7,304 bases of DNA from Micromonosporaceae bacterium. Its GTDB lineage: Bacteria; Actinomycetota; Actinomycetes; Mycobacteriales; Micromonosporaceae. The DNA lies in assembly GCA_019690055.1 (NCBI GenBank), contig JADGGF010000217.1, positions 1-7,304 on the forward strand. The letters are read 5' to 3'. Positions 1-5,964 of the stretch are shown piece after piece. The number at the start of each line of letters is the position of its first letter. Position 1 is the first letter of the stretch. Under the pieces are notes generated by a model. The model saw only the letters and a program-made list of their open reading frames with translations. It was not told the DNA's origin and searched no databases. The translations under genes and the position numbers were made by a program.

Positions 1-1
1 C

Positions 2-496
2 CCCGACGCCGCGGCCCCCGAAAACGCCACCTCGACCCGGTCGGTGCTGGAGTACTGGCGCGAGATGGACAGCACGGGGACCGTGGAGCCGGTGGCGGGC
101 GCCGGGCAGGTCGACCAGCGACGGATCGTCACGGGACCGCCGTGGCTTCGCGCGTGGGGCGGGCCCGGCTGGGCATCGCCCGAGCTCGTCGTGCGAGCCT
201 GCGATCCGACGCCGCTCGCGCTGCCGCCCGAGGTGGGCCGGGCCACCACGGCCATCGCCGCCCTCGATCCGTCCGGGACATATGTGGCCACCCTCGTCGC
301 CACGGACGACACCCGGATCGAGCCGCTCGGTCAGCTCAGTCGACAAGAGACGTTGATCGGAGTGCGCACCACCGGCCGGTCGTTGGTCGCCGCGTGGGAA
401 CCCTCGACGGGCCGACTCGCGACGGTCATCCTGATCAACGCAGATACATCGGTCTCAGTCGCCGACATCCTCCTCCCCTTGGGCTCCGGCCCCTGA
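2..496 (+). CDS. Hypothetical protein, C-terminal part (5' end outside window)
   Basis: The frame is open from base 2 to a TGA at 494-496, giving 164 residues with no upstream stop, so the gene almost certainly begins before the window. A GTG at 44 is a possible internal start but has no convincing ribosome binding site. I do not recognise the family. The first part is rich in Pro, Gly and Ala and includes PPWLRAWGGPGW. The second half alternates short hydrophobic stretches with turns (ALDPSGTYVATL, then LVAAWEPSTGRLATVILIN), which looks beta-rich and faintly like blades of a WD40-type propeller; this is inference only. No signal peptide, membrane helix or catalytic motif is visible in this part. 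The gene converges on the nitroreductase gene, with 8 bp between the two stop codons. Codon use is typical of the window, so the frame looks genuinely coding. Confidence 0.6.
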   Translation, partial: PDAAAPENATSTRSVLEYWREMDSTGTVEPVAGAGQVDQRRIVTGPPWLRAWGGPGWASPELVVRACDPTPLALPPEVGRATTAIAALDPSGTYVATLVATDDTRIEPLGQLSRQETLIGVRTTGRSLVAAWEPSTGRLATVILINADTSVSVADILLPLGSGP

Positions 497-511
497 CCGG
501 CCAATCAGGCC
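488..511. terminator. Possible small hairpin between convergent stop codons
   Basis: GGCCCCTGA (488-496) can pair with TCAGGCC (505-511) with two bulged C bases around an 8-nt loop. Both stop codons lie in the arms, so the pairing of TGA with TCA is partly automatic. There is no T-run on either strand. This is a weak candidate for a shared bidirectional terminator. Confidence 0.2.
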
Positions 512-1110
512 CGCCAGCGGCCCCGGTGCACGACCTCGGCGACCGGCTTGCGCCCGCGATCCAGCGAGCGCGACCGGTGGTCGGGGGCACGGTAACCGAC
601 CGAGATGGCACCGATCGGGGTGTACTCGTCGGGCACCCCGAACTCGGCCCGGTAGCTTCCGATGCGCTCGGCGGGGATGCCGAAGAAGCAGGCGCCCAGG
701 CCTTCATCGACGGCGGTCAGGAGCATGAGCAGGCTCGCGAAACCCGCGTCGATATGCCAGTACGGTACCGGCCAGCGCGCCTCGTCCCGGTCGGTCCACC
801 CCTTGTCCGGCTCGGCGTATCGTTCGAGATAGGCATTTTTATTGGAATGCGGCACGATGATGAGCGGGGCGGACCGCATGGTCGTCAACCACCGCCCGCC
901 CCCGGCCGTCTCCGGCGTCGTCGCGGCCCAGAACCGGTCGCGGTCGGCCGGCTCCTCCAGCACCAGGAACGCCCAGCCCTGGGTGAACCCGGCGGACGGC
1001 GCGTGCAGCGCATGCTCCAGGATCCGCTCGCGTACGTGCGCCGGCACCGGTCGGTCCGGGTCATAGTTGCGCACCATGCGCCGCCGGCGTACGACGTCCC
1101 GAAACTCCAT
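505..1110 (-). CDS. Nitroreductase family protein (FMN-dependent oxidoreductase)
   Basis: This 201-residue protein has the size and layout of the FMN-binding nitroreductase family: soluble, usually dimeric flavoproteins that reduce nitro groups, quinones or related acceptors with NAD(P)H. Family signs in order are the basic N-terminal RRRRMVRNYD (8-17), which normally contacts the FMN phosphate; APSAGFTQGW (37-46), matching the usual APS-x(3)-Q-x-W flavin segment; a hydrophobic helix DAGFASLLMLL (121-131) followed by DEGLGACFFGIP (135-146); PIGAISVGY (165-173); and the C-terminal HRGRW (195-199). The ATG at 1110 begins just before the conserved basic segment, which supports this start, although the upstream ribosome binding site is weak. 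It is the last gene of the minus-strand group, 97 bp after the epimerase, so it may have its own promoter. The family call is strong. The substrate and the reductant (NAD(P)H, or possibly F420 in an actinobacterium) cannot be read from the sequence. Confidence 0.9.
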   Translation of the reverse strand: MEFRDVVRRRRMVRNYDPDRPVPAHVRERILEHALHAPSAGFTQGWAFLVLEEPADRDRFWAATTPETAGGGRWLTTMRSAPLIIVPHSNKNAYLERYAEPDKGWTDRDEARWPVPYWHIDAGFASLLMLLTAVDEGLGACFFGIPAERIGSYRAEFGVPDEYTPIGAISVGYRAPDHRSRSLDRGRKPVAEVVHRGRWRA

Positions 1111-1207
1111 GCGGCCAGCCTGCCAAGCGCGGCCAGCCCCCGCGACCCGGGGGTCACGTGGCCGGCACCGCGATCCTGGCCGATGCCGCGATTTCTGGCC
1201 CCGGCGA
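1111..1207. other. Intergenic region with imperfect hairpin and short direct repeat
   Basis: This 97-bp gap separates the epimerase stop from the nitroreductase start; both genes read leftward. At 1131-1163 an outer pairing of GGCCA with TGGCC and an inner pairing of CCCCC with GGGGG can form an imperfect hairpin, a weak terminator candidate for the epimerase transcript. A short degenerate direct repeat with 19-bp offset is also present: CCGCGATCCTGGCC near 1168 and CCGCGATTTCTGGCC near 1186. I see no clear promoter elements for the nitroreductase. Confidence 0.3.
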
Positions 1208-2116
1208 TCAGCGCAGGGGGCGGATGCCCCAAGTGCCGTGCCAGGCCTGGCCCGGCTCCAGGATGATCAGGTCCTTGCCGGAGCGGAACGCGTCGGGCGG
1301 GCAGGTCATCGGCTCGACCGCCACTGACCGGCGGCGCCGCTGCTCGGGCAAGGTGTCACCGGTGAAGATCTGCCACCAGCCGAAGCTGCCGTCGGCCCAG
1401 ACCGCCACGCCTCGGCCGTCGGCCGTGGTGAGCGTGACCTCGCTGTGCCCGTCCTCATCGCGAATCACGTCGCCGAACGCCACGTCCAGCTGGAGCGACC
1501 CGATGGGGCGCGCCTGCGTGAAGTCGTACTCGGTGCCGGCCACCTTCGCCGCGCCGATCGGTAGCAGGCGGCCGTCGAGCAACAGCCGGGTCCGCGCCGG
1601 AATCCGCAGGTGCACCTCGGGGACCGGGGCGCCGGCGAGCAGGTACGGGTGCACCGAGAAGCCGAACGGGCACGGCGAGGTGTCCACATTGGTCACGGTG
1701 TGCGAGGCGCGCAGCCCGTCGGGGCCGACCTGCCAGGTCGAGGTCAGGGCCAGCGCCCACGGATAGCCCGGCTGCGACGGCAGGTCGTACTCCACGGTCA
1801 CCGTGTCCGCCGTGGCCTTGGTGGCCCGCCACCGCGCCCACACCACCAGGCCGTGGATCGCGTTGTGGCGTTCCGGCTCGGTGAGCGGGAGTCGGTGCGA
1901 CATGCCCCCGAAGACGTACCGACCGTCCCGGACCCGGTTAGGCCACGGGGCGAGCACCGCGCCCGCGTAGGCGGGGCACAACTCATCCTCGCCATACCCG
2001 TCGACGAGCGGGACGCCGTCGAGCGTGTAGGTGCGCAGGCCCCCGCCAACCTCCACCACCACGGCCTCGTGACCGTCCGACCGAATCGACCACTGTTCCC
2101 CCGAGGCTCGGCGCAT
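1208..2116 (-). CDS. Aldose 1-epimerase family protein (GalM/YihR-like)
   Basis: This 302-residue protein belongs to the aldose 1-epimerase (mutarotase) family, which interconverts alpha and beta anomers of sugars in the cytoplasm. Family marks in order are NRVRDG (60-65), the sugar-binding NR motif; HNAIHG (84-89) with the catalytic-type His88; GFSVHPYLL (152-160) with the second His156; and VEPMTCPPDAF (267-277) with Glu268 at the catalytic base position, followed by LEPGQAWHGTW (286-296). The EPMTCPPDAF and HPY forms fit the YihR-like branch better than classical GalM. The frame is open further upstream, to 2308, but that part overlaps the exporter gene and is Arg/Trp-rich shadow sequence, so I start at the ATG at 2116. 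That ATG lies 10 bp after the exporter stop, with a weak GTAGGG-like upstream site. This spacing indicates translational coupling and one operon. The sugar substrate is unknown. Confidence 0.92.
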   Translation of the reverse strand: MRRASGEQWSIRSDGHEAVVVEVGGGLRTYTLDGVPLVDGYGEDELCPAYAGAVLAPWPNRVRDGRYVFGGMSHRLPLTEPERHNAIHGLVVWARWRATKATADTVTVEYDLPSQPGYPWALALTSTWQVGPDGLRASHTVTNVDTSPCPFGFSVHPYLLAGAPVPEVHLRIPARTRLLLDGRLLPIGAAKVAGTEYDFTQARPIGSLQLDVAFGDVIRDEDGHSEVTLTTADGRGVAVWADGSFGWWQIFTGDTLPEQRRRRSVAVEPMTCPPDAFRSGKDLIILEPGQAWHGTWGIRPLR

Positions 2117-2126
2117 GCCCGCGACC

Positions 2127-3542
2127 CTACCTGGTGCGGTGCGGCGAGGGGTAGTACCGCGCCAGGGCCGGGAACGCGATCGCCAGCACCACCGCCACCA
2201 CTGCCGCGGCGACGCCGCCGCCCACCCACGCGATCGTCGGCCCGACCACGGCGGCCGTGGCGCCGGCCCGCAGGTCACCCAGGCGTGGCCCGCCCGCGAC
2301 CACCGCAAAGAACACGCCCTGCATCCGTCCCTGCAGCTCGTCCGGGGCGTAGGTCTGCAGGATCGTCTGCCGGTACACCGCGCTGATCAGGTCCGCCGCC
2401 CCGCCGATCGCGAGCAGCAGCACCGTCAGCCACAGCACCGGGGCCAGCCCGGCCGCGCCGACCGCCAGCCCCCACACCACGACCGCCACCACCAGCGCCA
2501 GCCCCTGCCGCCGCACCCGGGAGACCCAGCCCGAGGTCAGCCCGGCCACCACCGAGCCGATGGCGATCGCGGCGTAGAGGATCCCGATCGACCCGGGCCC
2601 GAACCGCTCGTCGGCGACCTCGGGGAACAGCGCCCGGGGCAGCGCCAGCACCATCGCGGCGATGTCGATGGCGAACGAGAGCCACAGCACCGGCGTGGTC
2701 GCGATGTAGGCCAGTCCGTCCCGAATGTCGCGCCACCGGGACCGTCGCGGTGCCTCGCCCTCGGGCTGCTCGGCCGAGCCGGACCGGATCGGGGACAGGG
2801 CCGGCAGCCGGAACGCCGCCCACAGCACGACCGTGAACGCCACGGCGTCGACGGCGTAGGCGGCCGCGAACCGGGCGTCGGCGACCAGCAGGCCGGCCAG
2901 CAGCGGACCGACGGTCATCGCGATGTTGATGGCCGTGCTGTTCAGCGCGTTCGCCGCGGCGAGCTCAGCGGCCGGGAGCAGGCGGGGAATGATCGCGCCC
3001 CGGGTCGCCGAGCTCACGCCGAACCCCATCGCCTGCACGGCGGTCAGAACCAGCAGCAGCACCGGCGTCGTGAGCCCGGCCGCCGTCAGTCCAAACAGGA
3101 CGATGGTCGCCGACCACATCATGAGCGACGCGGCGAGCAGCAGGACGCGTCGATCCATGACGTCGGCCACCGCCCCACCCCAGAGCGCGAAGGCGACGAG
3201 CGGGACCAGTCCCGCGACGCCGAGCAGCCCGACCCACAGCGACGAGCCGGTGATCGCGAACATCTGCACCGGCACCGCGACCGCGGTGAACTGCAGGCCC
3301 ACGTTGGCCACCGCCTGGCCGAGGAAGAGCCGCCGGTACGGCGGATGACGCAACGGGCGGGTGTCGATCGCGAAGCGGGACGGAGGGCGGGCCTTCCGCG
3401 CGGTGCTGCCGTCCGGCGCGGTGCTGCCGTCCGGCACGGTGCTGCCTTCCTGCGCTGTGCTGCCTGGCAAGGGGTGCTTCCTGTCCTGTGGCCGTGAGGC
3501 GTTCGTACGCCCCACGGTGGATGATCGCTCCACCGCGATCAT
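2127..3542 (-). CDS. MFS transporter, EntS-like (MFS_3 type) exporter
   Basis: This protein of up to 471 residues is a 12-helix major facilitator related to the enterobactin exporter EntS. It starts its conserved region at RPLRHPPYRRLFLGQAVANV (62-81). Family signs are AVPVQMFAIT (89-98), the motif A-like loop GGAVADVMDRR (122-132), a hydrophilic central loop (about 249-275), ILYAAIAIGSVVAGLTSG (321-338), RQTILQTYAPDELQGRMQG (391-409) and AGGPRLGDLRAG (416-427), which is common in actinobacterial members. Export of a siderophore or small hydrophobic compound is a family inference; nothing nearby reveals the substrate. The first 57 residues are non-conserved and repetitive. The true start is uncertain: ATG at 3542 lacks a good ribosome binding site and sits inside a hairpin; GTG at 3533 has GGTGGA 8 nt upstream; GTG at 3515 and later codons are also possible. 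It follows pdxH by 23 bp and precedes the epimerase by 10 bp. Confidence 0.9.
   Translation of the reverse strand: MIAVERSSTVGRTNASRPQDRKHPLPGSTAQEGSTVPDGSTAPDGSTARKARPPSRFAIDTRPLRHPPYRRLFLGQAVANVGLQFTAVAVPVQMFAITGSSLWVGLLGVAGLVPLVAFALWGGAVADVMDRRVLLLAASLMMWSATIVLFGLTAAGLTTPVLLLVLTAVQAMGFGVSSATRGAIIPRLLPAAELAAANALNSTAINIAMTVGPLLAGLLVADARFAAAYAVDAVAFTVVLWAAFRLPALSPIRSGSAEQPEGEAPRRSRWRDIRDGLAYIATTPVLWLSFAIDIAAMVLALPRALFPEVADERFGPGSIGILYAAIAIGSVVAGLTSGWVSRVRRQGLALVVAVVVWGLAVGAAGLAPVLWLTVLLLAIGGAADLISAVYRQTILQTYAPDELQGRMQGVFFAVVAGGPRLGDLRAGATAAVVGPTIAWVGGGVAAAVVAVVLAIAFPALARYYPSPHRTR
3400..3468. repeat. 18-bp tandem repeat (about 3.8 copies) in exporter N-terminus
   Basis: The units are 3400-3417 and 3418-3435 (identical, GCGGTGCTGCCGTCCGGC), 3436-3453 (diverged) and a partial one at 3454-3468. 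Eighteen bases is six codons, so the reading frame is kept; the minus strand encodes a run of G-S-T-A/V-P/Q-D/E repeats (residues 27-47). The identity of two adjacent copies suggests recent slippage. The peptide is hydrophilic and probably disordered, ahead of the first membrane helix. Confidence 0.85.
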
Positions 3543-3560
3543 CCACCGCGATCATCCGCC
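3516..3560. repeat. Perfect 13-bp inverted repeat plus 13-bp direct repeat at the pdxH-exporter junction
   Basis: GGTGGATGATCGC (3516-3528) is the exact reverse complement of GCGATCATCCACC (3535-3547), separated by a 6-nt loop. The second arm is repeated in tandem at 3548-3560 with one mismatch (GCGATCATCCGCC). In minus-strand RNA this forms a 13-bp stem just after the pdxH stop (3566), containing the ATG at 3542 and GTG at 3533 of the exporter. There is no T-run. It could be an attenuator or terminator after pdxH, a translational block on the exporter start, or a protein-binding operator. If it ends the pdxH transcript, the exporter start must lie further downstream than 3542. Confidence 0.7.
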
Positions 3561-3565
3561 GCCGG

Positions 3566-4249
3566 TCAGGGGGCCAGTCGTTCGACGATCCAGGCCTGCC
3601 CGGTGTCGCGGAACCGGAGGCGGTCGTGCAGCCGACCGGGCCGGCCCTGCCAGAACTCGACGGTCCGCGGCCGGACGAGCAGCCCACCCCAGTGCGGTGG
3701 CGCCGGCACGGGCTCGGGCTCCGGGAAGCGCGCCGCCGCGTCGGCCAGGGCCGCCTCCAACTCGGCCCGGGTCACCACGCGCGACTGTGGGCTCGCCCAG
3801 GCGCCGAGCTGCGACGACCGCGGGCGGGTGGCGAAGTACGCCTCGGTCTCGGACCGAGCGACCCGCTCCGCCGTCCCGCCCACGATCACCTGCCGACTGA
3901 TGGCGTGCCACGGAAAAACCAGGCAGACCTCCGGGTTCATACCAATCTCGGTGGCTTTGCGAGATTCGTAATTGGTGTAGAAGACGAAGCCCCGGTCGTC
4001 GACCGCCTTGAGCAGGACCGTGCGCGCGCTCGGCACAGATTGCCGGCCCACCGTGGCGACCACCATCGCGTTCGGCTCGACGATCTCCGGCGCCGCCACC
4101 GCCTCGGCGAACCACCGCTGGAACTGCTCCAGCCAGGTCGCCCCGAGCGTCTGCTCGGTGAGCGGCTCGCCCGGCCACCCGGGATAGTCCCGGCGCATCC
4201 GGGCGGGATCGGGAGGCTGCGCTTCGACCATGTGATCATTTTCGGCCAT
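3566..4249 (-). CDS. pdxH: Pyridoxamine/pyridoxine 5'-phosphate oxidase
   Basis: PdxH is a cytoplasmic FMN enzyme that oxidises pyridoxamine or pyridoxine 5'-phosphate to pyridoxal 5'-phosphate with O2, releasing H2O2. The protein has 227 residues, close to the usual 210-230. Visible motifs are SARTVLLKAVDDRGFVFYTN (74-93), the FMN phosphate-binding region with RTVLLK; SRKATEI (96-102); the substrate/FMN segment ISRQVIVGGTAERV (117-130); SSQLGAWASPQS (145-156); and the C-terminal family signature VEFWQGRPGRLHDRL (197-211), ending in RLAP. All key residues appear intact. The start is one of two: ATG at 4249 with GGAA upstream, or the in-frame ATG at 4231 (Met7), created by a tandem duplication that spans the start. 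Conserved sequence begins around MRRDYPG (18-24), so either start gives a full protein. Actinobacteria generally make PLP by the PdxS/PdxT route, so this enzyme probably serves salvage and recycling. It is divergent from the citrate synthase gene. Confidence 0.97.
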   Translation of the reverse strand: MAENDHMVEAQPPDPARMRRDYPGWPGEPLTEQTLGATWLEQFQRWFAEAVAAPEIVEPNAMVVATVGRQSVPSARTVLLKAVDDRGFVFYTNYESRKATEIGMNPEVCLVFPWHAISRQVIVGGTAERVARSETEAYFATRPRSSQLGAWASPQSRVVTRAELEAALADAAARFPEPEPVPAPPHWGGLLVRPRTVEFWQGRPGRLHDRLRFRDTGQAWIVERLAP

Positions 4250-4258
4250 ATGATCATT
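4223..4258. repeat. 18-bp tandem duplication spanning the pdxH start codon
   Basis: TTCGACCATGTGATCATT (4223-4240) and TTCGGCCATATGATCATT (4241-4258) are adjacent copies with two mismatches. Read on the minus strand, each copy contains AATGATCAYATGG, so each supplies an ATG in the same frame 18 bp apart (pdxH Met1 and Met7). Each copy also holds the palindrome TGATCA. The upstream copy overlaps the ribosome binding region of pdxH. Confidence 0.85.
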
Positions 4259-4536
4259 CCAGGGCGACGATCGGTGGGGCCATTAGACCCAGGTACGCCA
4301 TTTCTGACGTGTTTGTCCGTTCTGGTTACTGCGAGATCACGAGTTGACGTGGCAAAGATGTCGTGTGTAGCACAGTGAGACAGTCTCGCCACGACAATTA
4401 ACCGACAGGCAAGATGAATCGGACCGTAGACCCCGGAGAGATCCTCCGACGCTCGACGATGAGCGAGGCCTGCCTGCATCCGGTCGCTGGGCGCGGGCGG
4501 TCCCATCACGCAACGTGACGACCTCAGGAGTGCGAG
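4250..4536. promoter_or_regulatory. Divergent pdxH / citrate synthase intergenic region
   Basis: This 287-bp stretch has no gene and is less GC-rich than the flanking genes, as expected for a divergent promoter region. On the plus strand TTGACG (4344-4349) resembles an actinobacterial -35; 18 bp later TAGCAC (4368-4373) is an imperfect -10, so a promoter here would give a leader of about 150-160 nt for the citrate synthase gene. Short dyads that might bind a regulator are GAGAC-A-GTCTC (4377-4387) and TCACG-CAA-CGTGA (4506-4518), the latter just upstream of the ribosome binding site. For pdxH I find no convincing -35/-10 pair. All of this is motif reading by eye and the promoter assignment is tentative. 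Confidence 0.4.
4526..4530 (+). promoter_or_regulatory. Ribosome binding site of citrate synthase gene
   Basis: AGGAG lies 6 nt before the ATG at 4537. It is the strongest Shine-Dalgarno site in the window and fixes the start of this gene. Confidence 0.85.
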
Positions 4537-5685
4537 ATGTCCGAACCCACACAGCGGGGCGAGCAGGCGACCGGGCAGTCCACGCCCTTCAAGCCAGGGC
4601 TGGAGGGCGTGGTCGCCTTCGAGACCGAGATCGCCGAACCCGATAAAGACGGCGGCGCGCTGCGTTATCGGGGTGTGGACATCGAGGACCTGATCGGCCG
4701 GGTCTCCTTCGGTAACGTGTGGGCGCTGCTGGTCGACGGGAAGTTCGGCCCCGGCCTGCCGCCCGCCGAGCCCTTCCCGGTTCCCGTGCACTCCGGTGAC
4801 ATCCGGGTCGACGTGCAGTCCGCGGTGGCCATGCTCGCCCCCTACTGGGGCCTGGGCCAGCTGCTGGACATCAGCGACGAGCAGGCCCGGGAGGACCTCG
4901 CCCGGGTGTCCGTGACCGCCCTGTCCTTCGTCGCCCAGTCCGCCCGCGGGCTCGGGCTGCCCGCGGTGCCGCAGAAGGAGATCGACAAGGCGTCGACCAT
5001 CGTCGAGCGGTTCATGCGGCGGTGGCGGGGCGAGCCCGACCCCCGGCACGTGAAGGCGGTCGACGCCTACTTCATCTCCGCGGCCGAGCACGGCCTGAAC
5101 GCCTCCACGTTCACCGCCCGGATCGTGGCCTCCACGGGTGCCGACGTGGCGGCCTGCATCTCGTCGGGCATCGGCGCGCTCAGCGGGCCACTGCACGGCG
5201 GAGCGCCCTCGCGTGTGCTGCACATGCTCGAGGAGGTGGAGCGCCTCGGCGACGCCGAGCGCTACGTACGGTCGGTGCTCGACCGGGGTGAGCGGCTCAT
5301 GGGCTTCGGCCACCGGGTGTACCGGGCCGAGGACCCGCGGGCGCGGGTGCTGCGCCGCACGGCCAAGGAGCTCGGCGCACCCCGGTACGAGGTCGCGGAG
5401 GCGCTGGAGAAGGCGGCGCTGGAGGAGCTGCGCAGCCGCCGGCCGGACCGGGTGCTGGAGACCAACGTCGAGTTCTGGTCGGCCGTGGTGCTCGACTTCG
5501 CCGAGGTTCCGGCGCACATGTTCACGTCGATGTTCACCTGCGCCCGGGTCGCCGGCTGGAGTGCCCACATCCTCGAGCAGAAGAAGCTCGGCCGGCTGGT
5601 GCGGCCGTCCGCCCGCTACGTCGGTCCGGGCCCGCGCAAGCCGGAGACCGTGGAGGGCTGGGACACCATTCAGCACCTGAGCTGA
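4537..5685 (+). CDS. citA: Citrate synthase 2 (CitA-type, actinobacterial)
   Basis: This 382-residue protein is a type I-like citrate synthase that condenses acetyl-CoA with oxaloacetate to citrate in the cytoplasm. It closely resembles mycobacterial CitA as I remember it, including ETEIAEPDKDGGALRYRGVD (29-48). Active-site segments in order are AEHGLNAS with His185, GPLHGGAP with His220, MGFGHRVYRAEDPRAR (255-270) with His259, NVEFW (310-314), and CARVAGW with Arg337. The position of the catalytic Asp (NVDFYS in E. coli GltA) is Glu312 here; I recall the same NVEFW in the mycobacterial protein, so it looks like a property of this subfamily. The protein is shorter than E. coli GltA and lacks an obvious extra N-terminal regulatory domain. 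The symbol citA follows mycobacterial use and should not be confused with the citrate sensor kinase. It reads away from pdxH and is followed by a hairpin, then serC on the same strand. Confidence 0.95.
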   Translation: MSEPTQRGEQATGQSTPFKPGLEGVVAFETEIAEPDKDGGALRYRGVDIEDLIGRVSFGNVWALLVDGKFGPGLPPAEPFPVPVHSGDIRVDVQSAVAMLAPYWGLGQLLDISDEQAREDLARVSVTALSFVAQSARGLGLPAVPQKEIDKASTIVERFMRRWRGEPDPRHVKAVDAYFISAAEHGLNASTFTARIVASTGADVAACISSGIGALSGPLHGGAPSRVLHMLEEVERLGDAERYVRSVLDRGERLMGFGHRVYRAEDPRARVLRRTAKELGAPRYEVAEALEKAALEELRSRRPDRVLETNVEFWSAVVLDFAEVPAHMFTSMFTCARVAGWSAHILEQKKLGRLVRPSARYVGPGPRKPETVEGWDTIQHLS

Positions 5686-5964
5686 CTGGTGAGGGCTGTC
5701 GGGTCGGGCGAGCGCCCGACCCGCCCGGTCCGGGTCGCCCGTCCTGTCGGGTGCGCGGCCCGCCGGCCATGGTGGCTCTGCCGGCCTGACGGGGCGGTTG
5801 GCCACGCGGGTGTGGCCGGGAAAACCCTCGCCGGGCCGCGTGAGGTGCGTGACAACGAAGGCGCGCCGAGGGTCGATGGGGCCTGTCCCCGTGGGAGGAT
5901 GCGGAAAGCCCGCACCGTCGCGGCCGTCCGCATCCCCACCCGGCAATGGAAGGACCGATCGACC
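5686..5964. other. Intergenic region upstream of serC
   Basis: Apart from the hairpin near its left end, this 279-bp stretch holds no gene I can support. The serC frame stays open through it, but that translation is Arg/Pro/Gly-rich and unlike any SerC. It contains a further 6-bp dyad GGCCAC-GCGGGT-GTGGCC (5800-5817), a direct repeat of CTGTCGGGT (5696 and 5743), and GGAAGGA (5948-5954), the likely serC ribosome binding site. I see no convincing -35/-10 pair, although a serC promoter is expected here. Confidence 0.4.
5700..5723 (+). terminator. GC-rich hairpin after citrate synthase gene
   Basis: CGGGTCGGGC (5700-5709) and GCCCGACCCG (5714-5723) are perfect 10-bp arms around a GAGC loop, 14 bp after the stop codon. 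No T-run follows, which is common for actinobacterial terminators. It probably ends the citrate synthase transcript before serC. Confidence 0.65.

Noticed and set aside
142..1266. Plus-strand open frame of 374 codons over the nitroreductase gene
   Set aside because: It is antisense to a gene with clear nitroreductase motifs and its translation is low-complexity Arg/Pro/Gly.
2117..2308. N-terminal extension of the epimerase to an ATG at 2308
   Set aside because: It would overlap the exporter C-terminus by more than 180 bp and adds 64 Arg/Trp-rich residues absent from the family. The ATG at 2116 fits the expected length and operon spacing.
2115..3497. Plus-strand open frame of 460 codons over the MFS gene
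   Set aside because: The translation is almost entirely Arg, Gln, Gly, His and Pro, a typical antisense shadow of a membrane-protein gene with GC-rich third positions.
4259..4330. Promoter for pdxH (TCTAAT or TACCTG as -10 on the minus strand)
   Set aside because: Neither candidate has a recognisable -35 at suitable spacing.
3937..5946. Long open frame of about 670 codons on the minus strand, antisense to citrate synthase
   Set aside because: It overlaps three well-supported features, is rich in Arg, Pro, Gly and His as expected for the complement of a high-GC gene, and shows no family motif. Its downstream part merely runs into pdxH in another frame.
5689..5964. Extension of SerC by 92 residues upstream of GTG 5965
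   Set aside because: No conserved sequence, no ribosome binding site at 5689, only 3 bp from the citrate synthase stop and running through its likely terminator. GTG 5965 has a purine-rich site and gives the normal family length.
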